Origin: Candidatus Gastranaerophilales bacterium
GTDB taxonomy: Bacteria; Cyanobacteriota; Vampirovibrionia; Gastranaerophilales; Gastranaerophilaceae
Direction: 5' to 3'
Length of the DNA: 38,243 nt
NCBI GenBank assembly: GCA_944323145.1
Contig: CALURJ010000019.1
Location: forward strand, 1-38,243
Shown here: positions 30,036-38,237 of the stretch, piece after piece
Layout of the letters: the number at the start of each line of letters is the position of its first letter
How positions within the stretch are numbered: position 1 is the stretch's first letter
Notes under the pieces: generated by a model
The model's input: only the letters and a program-made list of their open reading frames with translations
Told to the model about the DNA's origin: nothing
The model's database searches: none
Translations under genes and position numbers: made by a program

Positions 30036-30428
30036 ATGGCACGCAACAGAGATACATTCAATGAAATAAACATAACACCTTTAACAGATATTTTCCTTGT
30101 ACTGTTAATTATAATGATGGTTATTGCACCTATGCTTGACCAGCAGGGGTTAAATCTTACCGTGCCTGAAAATGTTGCTGAAGAACAGATTCAAAATAAA
30201 GAAACAAAAATTATGACAATAATGGTTTCTGCTGACGACAAATTTTACCTTGACGGTGCGGAAGTACCTTCAAACGAACTTGAATCTGCAATAGCTTCCC
30301 AGAAACAAAATTATCCGGATGGATTGCTAATCAAAACAGATGCCGATTCTTCACACGGTGCAATGGTAAGAGTTATGGACAGCGCAAGAAATTCAGGGGT
30401 CACAAGTATTTCGGTTGACCAAATTTAA
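30036..30428 (+). CDS. exbD: ExbD/TolR-type subunit 2
   Basis: 130 residues. FNEINITPLTDIFLVLLIIM is nearly the same helix as in subunit 1, with the Asp at residue 18. The periplasmic domain differs more (ITMIMVSADDKFYLDGAEVP variant; TDADSSHGAMVRVMDSARNS). The near-identity of the helix DNA in the two genes indicates duplication followed by divergence of the periplasmic parts. A GGAG lies 6 nt before the ATG. It ends the tonB operon, and its stop overlaps the stop of a short gene on the other strand. Confidence 0.93.
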   Translation: MARNRDTFNEINITPLTDIFLVLLIIMMVIAPMLDQQGLNLTVPENVAEEQIQNKETKIMTIMVSADDKFYLDGAEVPSNELESAIASQKQNYPDGLLIKTDADSSHGAMVRVMDSARNSGVTSISVDQI

Positions 30429-30604
30429 ACATTCCAGTCGGGATTGCCGTCCGCAATTTCAAAAAATTTCTCCATTTTTTCAGATACCGACAAATCTTTT
30501 CCCTGCGGGAAAATACTGTTAGGTTTTGTCATATCAACGTTTGCCATTGCGTCGAATTTGTTTATTTTTTCTTTTATTGCATCAAAATTAATTATTTTTA
30601 CCAT
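30425..30604 (-). CDS. 59-residue protein, unknown
   Basis: Open from the ATG at 30602-30604 to the TAA at 30425-30427. The protein starts MVKIINFDAIKEKINKFDAM and ends EIADGNPDWNV; it is mostly helical and charged. GAGAG precedes the ATG by 5 nt. Its composition is protein-like (few rare residues, amphipathic helices, SVSEKMEKFFEIADG) while the overlapping plus-strand frame (30444-30635) reads like noise. I recognise no family. It fills most of the space between the exbD and ftsH genes and is divergent from ftsH. Confidence 0.6.
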   Translation of the reverse strand: MVKIINFDAIKEKINKFDAMANVDMTKPNSIFPQGKDLSVSEKMEKFFEIADGNPDWNV

Positions 30605-30674
30605 ATCGCTCTCTCATATATATAAAAAATTTTGACTGCACAGGATTTCAAAATTCTTATTTTAATTTACAAAG

Positions 30675-30704
30675 TTAACATTTTTTGTAATTTTGAGTTA
30701 TAAT
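30675..30704 (+). promoter_or_regulatory. promoter of ftsH operon
   Basis: TTAACA (30675-30680) and TATAAT (30699-30704) are 18 bp apart, 38 bp before the ftsH start at 30743. GAGAGG then serves as ribosome-binding site. Confidence 0.68.
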
Positions 30705-30742
30705 AAAAAAGTTAAAACTTATTGACAAAAGAGAGGTAATGA

Positions 30743-32641
30743 ATGAATAAAAGTCAATCTGCGGGGATGTATATAGTATTAGCAATAGTTGTATTGCTTT
30801 TTATTTCATCGGTATTTTTATCAAGTCCTGCAACAAAGGTTACGGAAATTTCGTATTCAAATTTTTTGGAAAGGCTTGATAAAGGAGAATTCAAAAAAAT
30901 TGAAAAAGCGGACGACTTTTTATTTGCAATTCCTAAAATCCAACCGGAACAGGAAGCTCCAAAAACACCAACACCTACAATGGATAACCCTTTTGGAGTC
31001 CCGACAGAAAAGGCGCCTGCTTTAAAATACAAGGTTTTAACTCCGGCGTTTGATCCTGATTTAATGAAAAAACTTGATGCCTCGGATGCAGAAGTTCAAA
31101 TTACACGCGCATCAGATTCATCTAAAACTTTAGGAAATATTTTAAGCTACCTCTTACTGCCTATACTATTTCTTGTTTTCCTTGCTGTTATGGCAAAAAG
31201 CATTCAAGCAGGCGGTTCACAGGCAATGTCATTCGGGAAAAGCAAAGCTAAAATGCTTCTTGACAGCAAAGTTAAAACAACATTTAAAGACGTAGCAGGA
31301 ATTGATGAGGAAAAGAAAGAACTTGAGGAAATCGTTGATTTTCTCAAAAACGGCGATAAATATATAAAACTCGGAGCAAAAATTCCAAAGGGTGTACTTC
31401 TTGTAGGCCCTCCGGGAACAGGTAAAACTCTTATGGCGAAAGCTGTTGCAGGAGAAGCAGGTGTACCGTTCTTCTCAATCAGCGGATCTGACTTCGTTGA
31501 AATGTTCGTAGGTGTAGGTGCAAGCCGTGTAAGAGATTTGTTTGATCAGGCAAAAAAACATCAGCCCTGCATTATTTTCATTGATGAAATCGATGCTGTA
31601 GGACGTCAGAGAGGCGCAGGTATGGGCGGCGGCCACGACGAAAGAGAACAAACTCTTAACCAGCTTCTTGTTGAAATGGATGGTTTTGATGAAAACACAA
31701 ATATTATCGTAATTGCGGCAACAAACAGACCTGATATTCTGGATAATGCTCTTTTAAGACCCGGAAGATTTGACAGGCAAATTTACATCAATGCGCCGGA
31801 TGTCAGAGGCAGGGAAGAAATTTTAAAAGTTCATTCAAAAAACAAACAGCTTGATACAGGGGTTGATTTAAAAACTCTTGCGAAACGTACCCCCGGTTTT
31901 ACAGGTGCCGATTTGCAAAATCTTTTGAATGAGGCTGCACTGCTTGCCGCAAGAAATAACAAAGATAAAATTTCTATGGATGATATTGACAGTTCAATAG
32001 ACAGAGTTATTGCCGGTATTGAAAAGAAAAGCAGGGTAATGACTGATGAGGATAAAGAACTCACATCATACCATGAAGTCGGTCACGCATTAATTGCAAG
32101 ACTTTTAAAAGACGCTGATGAACTTCATAAGGTTTCAATAATTCCGCGCGGCTGGGCGCTCGGTGTTACATGGACAAAACCGAAAGACGAAAAAGTTCAT
32201 ACAAATAAAGCCAAGCTACTTGCCCAGATTACCGTATCTCTTGGAGGACGTGCCGCTGAAGAAATAATTTACGGCAAAGACAGAGTAAGCACAGGCGCAT
32301 CTCAAGACCTTGTAAACGTTACAAATATCGCAAGAAAAATGGTCACTGCATGGGGGATGTCAGACAAACTCGGGAATATGGCTTACGGGAAAAATCAGGA
32401 AAACGTGTTTATGGGCAGAGATTTCGGACACCAGAGAGATTACTCCGAACAGGTTGCTTATGAAATTGACGAAGAAATGAAGCGTATTGTTGATGAAAAA
32501 TACGAGGAAGCTAAAAAAATCTTAAACGACAACAGAGATATGCTTGAAGCTATTTCTAAAGAACTGCTTGATAAAGAAACTCTTGATTCTGCAGAATTTG
32601 ACGAAATAATGAACAGAGTGGAAAGTGAAAGACAAAGTTAA
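30743..32641 (+). CDS. ftsH: ATP-dependent zinc metalloprotease FtsH
   Basis: 632 residues. An N-terminal membrane helix (about 9-27), a periplasmic loop with Pro/Thr-rich insert (about 65-95), and a second helix (about 133-152) precede the AAA domain: Walker A GPPGTGKT (222-229), Walker B FIDEID (279-284) and second-region-of-homology [19 protein letters not shown] (327-345). The zinc site is HEVGH (444-448), where most FtsH have HEAGH; the third ligand is the Asp in [10 protein letters not shown]. It degrades membrane and unstable soluble proteins as a hexamer at the inner membrane. The stop overlaps the next gene by 17 bp, which ties it to the CdhD/CdhE-like pair. Confidence 0.97.
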   Translation: MNKSQSAGMYIVLAIVVLLFISSVFLSSPATKVTEISYSNFLERLDKGEFKKIEKADDFLFAIPKIQPEQEAPKTPTPTMDNPFGVPTEKAPALKYKVLTPAFDPDLMKKLDASDAEVQITRASDSSKTLGNILSYLLLPILFLVFLAVMAKSIQAGGSQAMSFGKSKAKMLLDSKVKTTFKDVAGIDEEKKELEEIVDFLKNGDKYIKLGAKIPKGVLLVGPPGTGKTLMAKAVAGEAGVPFFSISGSDFVEMFVGVGASRVRDLFDQAKKHQPCIIFIDEIDAVGRQRGAGMGGGHDEREQTLNQLLVEMDGFDENTNIIVIAATNRPDILDNALLRPGRFDRQIYINAPDVRGREEILKVHSKNKQLDTGVDLKTLAKRTPGFTGADLQNLLNEAALLAARNNKDKISMDDIDSSIDRVIAGIEKKSRVMTDEDKELTSYHEVGHALIARLLKDADELHKVSIIPRGWALGVTWTKPKDEKVHTNKAKLLAQITVSLGGRAAEEIIYGKDRVSTGASQDLVNVTNIARKMVTAWGMSDKLGNMAYGKNQENVFMGRDFGHQRDYSEQVAYEIDEEMKRIVDEKYEEAKKILNDNRDMLEAISKELLDKETLDSAEFDEIMNRVESERQS

Positions 32642-33287
32642 ATATATTCTGGAAGCGCCGATAAAATCGGCAGAAAAAATAATTGAAACAGATTGTGACA
32701 TAATAGGTCTGAAAATCGAAGAAGAAGCCGACAAAGAAGTTTTAAAAAGGCTTCTTCCTCGTATAAAAAAGCCCGTAATGCTGAGATGCACAGGCGATGA
32801 TACAACAGATAAAGAACTTATGCCGGAATTTATTGAACTGCTGGATAAAGAAAGCATAATAGCTTATGTAAATGAAAATACATACAAAAGTATTCTTCCC
32901 TTTGTTATAAAAGGGGGGCACAAACTCGTTATCCGTACACCGATTGACATTAACCTTGCTAAAGAAATGAATATTTTATGTTCTGATGAAGGGCAGTCTC
33001 TCGACAAAATAATCATAGACACAGATATCGGCGGTCTTGGCTACGGCTTTGAATACGGCTACAGCATTATGGAAAAAATAAAACTTGAAGGGGAAAACGA
33101 CAAATATTTAAATATGCCTCTGATTTCATTTGCCGCGGAAGAAACAGCAAAAACAAAAGAAGCACGTGATGAAAAACTCGCAGTTTTTCTTGAAATATCA
33201 TCGGCCTCGGGTGTAAAAGCAGCAGGGGCGGATTATATTGTTCTTACAAAGCAGGAGGTACTACAAACAATGAAGGAGCTTGAATGA
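32625..33287 (+). CDS. CdhD/AcsD-like corrinoid protein small subunit, short form
   Basis: 220 residues. The TIM-barrel-like chain resembles the small subunit of the corrinoid iron-sulfur protein of CO dehydrogenase/acetyl-CoA synthase: [20 protein letters not shown] matches the 'DP...GALGYGLEY' region, and [10 protein letters not shown] near the end is typical. At 220 residues it is about 100 shorter than AcsD, and the N-terminal part of the barrel is trimmed. It overlaps ftsH by 17 bp and the following CdhE-like gene by 4 bp (ATGA), so the two subunits are made together. No CO dehydrogenase, acetyl-CoA synthase or AcsE methyltransferase is in the window, so the use of the pair is open. Confidence 0.75.
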   Translation: MKDKVKYILEAPIKSAEKIIETDCDIIGLKIEEEADKEVLKRLLPRIKKPVMLRCTGDDTTDKELMPEFIELLDKESIIAYVNENTYKSILPFVIKGGHKLVIRTPIDINLAKEMNILCSDEGQSLDKIIIDTDIGGLGYGFEYGYSIMEKIKLEGENDKYLNMPLISFAAEETAKTKEARDEKLAVFLEISSASGVKAAGADYIVLTKQEVLQTMKELE

Positions 33288-34393
33288 CAGAACTTTCAGG
33301 ATTGCAAATTTTTAAATATCTTCCTGCTGCAAAAAAAGCGGAGCACACAAACTGCAAACAATGCGGTTCGCCTACCTGTATGGCATTTGCTCTAAAACTT
33401 GCCAAACATCAGACAGATATTGAAAAATGTCCTTTTGCACCTGATGAACTGAAAGAAATTTATGTTCAAAATTCCAAACAACCGCAGAAAACCGTTGAAA
33501 TTAACGGGATAAAAATCGGCGGGGAGAACGTTCTCTACAGACATGAAAAAACTTTTATCAACAAAACAGCACTGGCAGTTGTTATTGATATGGCAAAACC
33601 CGATTGGGCGAAAAAACTTGAAAGAGTAAAAAACTTTGAAATCACAAGAATTAATGAAAAAATTAAAGTTGATTTAATTATAACCCGAAACGGCACTTTG
33701 CCTGATTGTATGACTTACGAAGATTTAAAACAACTACCGCTGACAGAAATTGTTGATGAAGATTTCTCAAAGACGTCTAAAGAACTTATCCATATCAGGG
33801 AAAAAGCCGTTTTAGAAAAAGATGAAAAATTTTCCAATCCTGTTTATGTTTATTTTAAACACACTGACAACTTGCATCTTTTGTCCGCAAAAGCAGGTTA
33901 TTATATCTGCAAATACGCAAATATGCTTATTTTTGAAGATTTTGACGAAAATCTTATGACAGCACTTATCACGCTGAGACAGAATATTTTTACTGACCCG
34001 CAAAAGCCACTGCAGGTAGAATCGAAGATTTATGAATTTAACAATCCGGATGAAAATTCACTAATATTTATGACTACAAACTTTGCTCTGACATTTTTTG
34101 CGGTTGCAAACGAGCTTGAGAGCCTTCCTGTTCCGTCTTACCTCATTGTAATTCCCGCGGAAGGAATGAGTGTACTCACAGCCTGGTCAGCGGAAAAATT
34201 TACGGCAAAAATCGTTGCAAATACATTGAAAAAACTTGATTTTGCAAGCAGAGTAAAAAACAGAAAAATCATTATCCCCGGACTTCTTGCTCACATGAAA
34301 GAGGAATTGGAGGAAGAAATACAGGACTTTGAAATAGTTGTGGGCACAATAGAAGCCTTTGCAATCGGCGACTTTGTAAAAAATTTGAAATAA
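33284..34393 (+). CDS. CdhE/AcsC-like corrinoid iron-sulfur large subunit, short form
   Basis: 369 residues against about 440-450 in AcsC. The N-terminal 4Fe-4S motif is intact: C24-x2-C27-x4-C32-x16-C49 (CKQCGSPTCMAFALKLAKHQ region). A barrel domain follows (VLYRHEKTFINKTALAVVI). The C-terminal cobamide-binding part has EGMSVLTAWSAEKFTA, IIIPGLLAHMKEELEEEIQD and VGTIEAFAIGDF, the expected family endings. It should carry a corrinoid whose cobalt is reduced through the cluster and accept or donate a methyl group. The trimmed length lies within the barrel. It is translated with the CdhD-like subunit. Confidence 0.82.
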   Translation: MTELSGLQIFKYLPAAKKAEHTNCKQCGSPTCMAFALKLAKHQTDIEKCPFAPDELKEIYVQNSKQPQKTVEINGIKIGGENVLYRHEKTFINKTALAVVIDMAKPDWAKKLERVKNFEITRINEKIKVDLIITRNGTLPDCMTYEDLKQLPLTEIVDEDFSKTSKELIHIREKAVLEKDEKFSNPVYVYFKHTDNLHLLSAKAGYYICKYANMLIFEDFDENLMTALITLRQNIFTDPQKPLQVESKIYEFNNPDENSLIFMTTNFALTFFAVANELESLPVPSYLIVIPAEGMSVLTAWSAEKFTAKIVANTLKKLDFASRVKNRKIIIPGLLAHMKEELEEEIQDFEIVVGTIEAFAIGDFVKNLK

Positions 34394-34445
34394 TGCTAAC
34401 AAAAAATTTTCTGCCCATATTTCTTATATACTAAAAGAGCAGAAT

Positions 34446-34859
34446 ATGAAAATTCAAAACTCGCAAAATCCAATAAATTTCAACGGTCTGTATTTTAAAA
34501 AAGTTTCCCCGCAAATTCAGGAAGCATTCTGGGAATGCCCTGCTATTCAAAAGCTCTCACTTAACAACGATGTATTTATATCCCAATTTCAACGGGAAGT
34601 ACAAGAACCTTACGGAAAAATTCTTGAATACTGGTATAGATGCAAAATCGTTGAACCACGAAACCTTTTCCGGCCTGACAGAAAATTGATTTTTGACGGA
34701 ATATCCGAAACAGCACTGGATTTATCAAAATATAAAAATCAAAAGGAAATAAACGATACTGTCACAAACGATATAGTTGAAGAAATCGGCTATATACATA
34801 ATGTTAAAGATTTTATAGAAAATTTCTGCAAGGTTATAAAAAAAGATTTTGATATTTAA
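34446..34859 (+). CDS. hypothetical protein with N-terminal FNGLY motif
   Basis: 137 residues. It starts with a short polar leader, MKIQNSQNPINFNGLYFKK. My recollection, not checked, is that such N-x-I-x-F-x-G-L-Y starts recur on otherwise unrelated small proteins of gut Melainabacteria. The rest is an alpha/beta chain with EYWYRCKIVEPRNLFRPDRK and an acidic helical tail (GYIHNVKDFIENFCKVIKKD). No domain or reaction is recognised. The start ATG follows a weak AGAG. It lies 52 bp after the CdhE-like gene and converges with fliR, 3 bp away. It may be a third gene of the ftsH operon or separate. Confidence 0.72.
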   Translation: MKIQNSQNPINFNGLYFKKVSPQIQEAFWECPAIQKLSLNNDVFISQFQREVQEPYGKILEYWYRCKIVEPRNLFRPDRKLIFDGISETALDLSKYKNQKEINDTVTNDIVEEIGYIHNVKDFIENFCKVIKKDFDI

Positions 34860-34862
34860 AAA

Positions 34863-35642
34863 CTAAATTATATTCGCAAACGATAAAAAGTAATCGGAAA
34901 TAATATTCACAAGCATTGGCAAAATCCATACCATTATTGCAGCCCCCAATACAGGTTTGAAAAGAAAGCTTAACTGAAAAACGTTAACCTGAGGAGCCGT
35001 TTTTGAAATTACCCCGAGAATTATATCCTGTCCGAGCGTTGCAAGAAGAATAGGAGATGCTATCTGCAAGCCCATATAAAGAACATTTGATGACAAATCT
35101 ACAACATAATCCAGATTTACAAGCTTTGCCAGAGGGACGATTGTTGCATCCAGAGGAAATATTTCAAAACTTCTCATAAAAGCGTTTAAAAGCCAATAAA
35201 CACCCCCGAGCTGAATAAAAATTAAAAGCCCGAGAAATGAAAAACATTTACCGACAATAGAAACCTGAGAGGAAGTTGTGGGATCCAAAACCATAGCTGA
35301 TGACAACCCCATCTGCATATTCACCATATCACCGCCTGCGTCTATTGCAAGAAGTATCAGCTGTGCAACATATCCGAGCATTGCTCCGACAACCATGTTT
35401 AAAAATATTGAAAGAACAAAAGATTCCTTAATAATAGTTACGTCAGGTTTTACAACACAAGTTAATACAATAGAAAGAAGCAATGCCAGAGAAATTTTTA
35501 CCATTCCGGGGATTTCCTTCCTGTTAAACACCGGAGCCATCCTGAAAAAGCCCAAAAGTCTTGCAAATATAAAAATACCTGCCGCCAGATAAGCATTCAG
35601 CATCGGAAACATTTTCATTAATTCGGTTATAAGTTCTTCCAA
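34863..35642 (-). CDS. fliR: flagellar export gate protein FliR
   Basis: 259 residues, usual length. Six hydrophobic segments are visible. ARLLGFFRMAPVFNRKEIPG (28-47) is the characteristic FliR start, VVGAMLGYVAQLILLAIDAG follows, then MQMGLSSAMVLDPTTSSQVS and the C-terminal membrane part. FliR joins FliP and FliQ in the export gate of the flagellar type III secretion apparatus at the inner membrane. It is the last gene of the fliN-like-fliO-fliP-fliQ-fliR run and starts 4 bp after the fliQ stop. Confidence 0.95.
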   Translation of the reverse strand: MEELITELMKMFPMLNAYLAAGIFIFARLLGFFRMAPVFNRKEIPGMVKISLALLLSIVLTCVVKPDVTIIKESFVLSIFLNMVVGAMLGYVAQLILLAIDAGGDMVNMQMGLSSAMVLDPTTSSQVSIVGKCFSFLGLLIFIQLGGVYWLLNAFMRSFEIFPLDATIVPLAKLVNLDYVVDLSSNVLYMGLQIASPILLATLGQDIILGVISKTAPQVNVFQLSFLFKPVLGAAIMVWILPMLVNIISDYFLSFANII

Positions 35643-35646
35643 TTAA

Positions 35647-36135
35647 TTATCTCCCCAGAATTGTATTTGTTTCTACAAAGTCAGGTTTTGGCATAGGAGT
35701 CTGCGGACTCGGCAAATATTTCATTTTCTGCTGATTATCAATATACGGAACCTTACCCGGATTTTTCATTAACTCATTTATTGAAGGCTGATTTTTAAAT
35801 TTATCGTTCATTTCATGTTCAAAAGGAGAAGTGTATTTATAATAATCAGCAGGCAAAACATAAGAATCATTTTTAGACACAAGATTAAATGCCATTGCAA
35901 AACCGTCTGTTACAAAACCTTTTAACATATTTATAAAACCTATTCCGCCCATAACAATTACAAGAAAAACCCCGAGAATTTTAGGAGCCGCAGCAATAGT
36001 CTGTTCCTGAACCTGCGTAACAGCCTGTAAAATACCCACAACAAGACCGATACCGGCAGCAACAAGAACGCACGGCATAGATATCGCAAGCATTAATAAA
36101 AAACCTTTTGCTAAATATTCAACTAAAACTTCCAT
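35647..36135 (-). CDS. fliQ: flagellar export gate protein FliQ with extra C-terminal tail
   Basis: 162 residues, almost twice the usual 89. Residues 1-88 are a normal FliQ: two membrane helices, with AAGIGLVVGILQAVTQVQEQ (27-46) and ILGVFLVIVMGGIGFINMLK. The last 74 residues are an added polar tail with Tyr/Pro/Asn-rich stretches (LPADYYKYTSPFEHEMNDKF, then PSINELMKNPGK and PQTPMPKPDFVETN) and no membrane helix. FliQ is part of the FliPQR gate, so the tail would face the cytosol or the FlhA/FlhB platform. The frame is intact with normal codon use, so it is not an obvious fusion by error. Confidence 0.93.
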   Translation of the reverse strand: MEVLVEYLAKGFLLMLAISMPCVLVAAGIGLVVGILQAVTQVQEQTIAAAPKILGVFLVIVMGGIGFINMLKGFVTDGFAMAFNLVSKNDSYVLPADYYKYTSPFEHEMNDKFKNQPSINELMKNPGKVPYIDNQQKMKYLPSPQTPMPKPDFVETNTILGR

Positions 36136-36164
36136 TTTTTATTGTCCTCATGTTTATATTTCTT

Positions 36165-36183
36165 CCCTCTCATGCGGAGAGGG
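36165..36183. repeat. REP-like hairpin between fliP and fliQ
   Basis: CCCTCTC (36165-36171) and GAGAGGG (36177-36183) form a 7-bp stem with a 5-base loop, followed by TCAGGGAGACGG. It is of the same class as the hairpin at 20603-20627. Within an operon it may stabilise or process the message. Confidence 0.55.
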
Positions 36184-36199
36184 TCAGGGAGACGGTTAT

Positions 36200-36841
36200 T
36201 TAATTATAGCTTGTTACAAGCCCCTGTACTATGAGCGCCCAACCGTCCACAGCAATAAATATCAAAAGCTTAAACGGTAATGATATAATCGTAGGCGACA
36301 GCATGAACATACCTAATGCCAGCAATATATTTGCAACAACAAGGTCTAAAACTATAAACGGTACAAATATAATAAAACCGATTTCAAAAGATGTTTTCAA
36401 TTCGCTTATAATAAATGCCGGAGCAACCTGCCATACGGTAATTTCATCAGGACTTTTAGGAGCGGTACCCTTTGACATTTCGATAAAAAATGCCAGATCG
36501 CTTTCCCTTGTCTGCTTCATCATAAACTCTTTCAAAGGTTTTGAACCCTCGTTAATCGCCTCTATGACATTCTGATTTTTGTGATACGGCACAGAGCCGA
36601 GTTCATACATTTTTTGAAAAGTTGAACCCATTGTATAAAATGTCAAAATCATTGCAAGTCCGATAATTACGATGGAAGGTGGAACCTGCTGTGTACCTAA
36701 TGCTGTCTTAAGCATTGAAAACACTATGACAAAACGTAAAAAGCTTGTCATACAACAAAAAACTAACGGCAGCAAAGAAAATACCGTCATCAATATTAAC
36801 ATTTGCAATACAGGATTCATATCCTTTATAATTGTATCCAT
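36200..36841 (-). CDS. fliP: flagellar export gate protein FliP
   Basis: 213 residues without a cleavable signal sequence; the start ATG (36839-36841) leads into the first helix (LQMLILMTVFSLLPLVFCCM). FLRFVIVFSMLKTALGTQQV and PPSIVIIGLAMILTF are the classic FliP signature. KQTRESDLAFFI is in the periplasmic loop. QVAPAFIISELKTSFEIGFI and FVPFIVLDLVVANILLALGM, then MLSPTIISLPFKLLIF, form the C-terminal part. It makes the core pentamer of the export gate. Many FliP are longer because of a signal peptide; its absence here is also seen in other phyla. Confidence 0.96.
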   Translation of the reverse strand: MDTIIKDMNPVLQMLILMTVFSLLPLVFCCMTSFLRFVIVFSMLKTALGTQQVPPSIVIIGLAMILTFYTMGSTFQKMYELGSVPYHKNQNVIEAINEGSKPLKEFMMKQTRESDLAFFIEMSKGTAPKSPDEITVWQVAPAFIISELKTSFEIGFIIFVPFIVLDLVVANILLALGMFMLSPTIISLPFKLLIFIAVDGWALIVQGLVTSYN

Positions 36842-36856
36842 TATAGTTTCCTTTTT

Positions 36857-37237
36857 TTATAGTTTATTTATCAGGTTTTTAAAGACTTTTTTCGGTTGAT
36901 TAGCCTTATTTATATTCACAATAGAAGGCAAATCGTCCACACTTTTAGTATTTTCTGTCAGAACAGCTTTTTCGGAAGTTTCTCCGTTTATATCAAGCTT
37001 TGAAATAAGCGAAGTTTTATCAACGTCAGAGGCTACAAGAAACCTCTCTTTACCGGCACGAACAACATAAAGATTTTTACGCGGTCCAAGCCCTATACAA
37101 TCTTCTATATCAAGAAATTTTGACTTTGACACGGCAGAATAAGAGAATTTTTTATACACAAACAAAGCCAGAAAAATTATTCCGACCATTGCCGCCGTAT
37201 AAACTATAAAATTTAATAAGTAAGCACTACCAGCCAT
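36857..37237 (-). CDS. fliO: flagellar biosynthesis protein FliO
   Basis: 126 residues. One membrane helix (about 8-28, FIVYTAAMVGIIFLALFVYK) precedes the small cytosolic domain typical of FliO, with IEDCIGLGPRKNLYVVRAGK and FLVASDVDKTSLI. FliO helps assemble FliP in the membrane. The last 40 residues are a Lys/Asn-rich tail (NINKANQPKKVFKNLINKL). It sits between the fliN-like gene and fliP, as in many flagellar operons. Confidence 0.87.
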   Translation of the reverse strand: MAGSAYLLNFIVYTAAMVGIIFLALFVYKKFSYSAVSKSKFLDIEDCIGLGPRKNLYVVRAGKERFLVASDVDKTSLISKLDINGETSEKAVLTENTKSVDDLPSIVNINKANQPKKVFKNLINKL

Positions 37238-37259
37238 TTGTACCGCCTTTCAAAGTATT

Positions 37260-38237
37260 TTATATATCCTCGTCTTCTAATTCAAAGTCACTGTAGTCAA
37301 ATTCATCTTCTTCATCTGCAGGTTTAGCATTTTGCGGTTCCTGAGCAGGTGCTTCAGACGGATTTGGAGAAGTTTCGTCAAAAGAATTATTAAATTCATC
37401 CTCAAAACCGCCTTGCGGGACAGATTCATCTGTCTGAGCCTGAGCAGGCATTTGAGCAATAACTTCATCAATCTTAACGCCGTATCTGTCGTTTACTATA
37501 ACTAGCTCTCCGCGGGCTATTGGTTTATTTTCAACGCTTAATGTTACCTTGTTATCATATATAGAGGTCAAATCAACAACTAATCCTTCCTCAATTTTTT
37601 TTAACTCGCCGAGAGTAATTTTTACCGTATCAAATTGAGCACCCATCTCAACTTCAATACTGTCCCAGAGATTAGTATTCTCTCCTGCCATATTATCTTC
37701 TCCTCCTTCATTTTCCACCGGTATAACCAGTCCCAAATTCGGGTTTAAATTTATATCTTTCTCATAATCTTTAAACTTCATAACCATGTGATTGATGTCG
37801 CTGTTATCAAAAACAACAATGTCATCAACTTCAATATTTTTTAAATCTATAAGTTTGAACTTTGTGCTTCCGACTTTTACGGAAATATCAATAACGCTTG
37901 TTGAAAAATCGCTGTAATCAAACTTATCTTTTTGCGAAACAACAGTTTCCGGGTTTAAAAGCACTTCGGGTAAAGTTATTACAAACTTTGCGACTTCATT
38001 TTTTTCAATATCCTTTAACAAAAAAGTTAAATGTACGACATCAAAATTTGTTCTTTTTAATGTCGGGGGCGGCGGGGAAAGAAATTTTGAAGTCATATTA
38101 AACATATAATCATTAAATGCGGTTATAATTTTTGCTTCCAAATCGGTTAATTTATTAAGATTAAACCTTGAATTCGGTTTACCCAAAATTTTATCCAGAA
38201 TAATTCCGACAGCTTTTTCGGAAGTACGGAAAAACAT
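37260..38237 (-). CDS. fliN: FliN/FliM-like flagellar switch protein, two SpoA domains, N-terminus uncertain
   Basis: 325 residues from the ATG at 38235-38237, but the frame stays open to the window edge (codons for H and D precede it), so the protein may be longer. The N-terminal part (about 1-90) with LTDLEAKIITAFNDYMFNMT resembles the FliM middle domain. Two SpoA (FliM/FliN C-terminal) domains follow: about 100-165 (ISVKVGSTKFKLIDLKNIEV) and about 190-265 (VEMGAQFDTVKITLGELKKI, then GELVIVNDRYGVKIDEVI). The last 60 residues are an acidic Glu/Asp/Pro-rich tail (NPSEAPAQEPQNAKPADEED). It should form part of the C-ring and export sorting platform. The fusion of FliM-like and FliN parts is unlike the usual short FliN. 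Confidence 0.8.
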   Translation of the reverse strand: MFFRTSEKAVGIILDKILGKPNSRFNLNKLTDLEAKIITAFNDYMFNMTSKFLSPPPPTLKRTNFDVVHLTFLLKDIEKNEVAKFVITLPEVLLNPETVVSQKDKFDYSDFSTSVIDISVKVGSTKFKLIDLKNIEVDDIVVFDNSDINHMVMKFKDYEKDINLNPNLGLVIPVENEGGEDNMAGENTNLWDSIEVEMGAQFDTVKITLGELKKIEEGLVVDLTSIYDNKVTLSVENKPIARGELVIVNDRYGVKIDEVIAQMPAQAQTDESVPQGGFEDEFNNSFDETSPNPSEAPAQEPQNAKPADEEDEFDYSDFELEDEDI

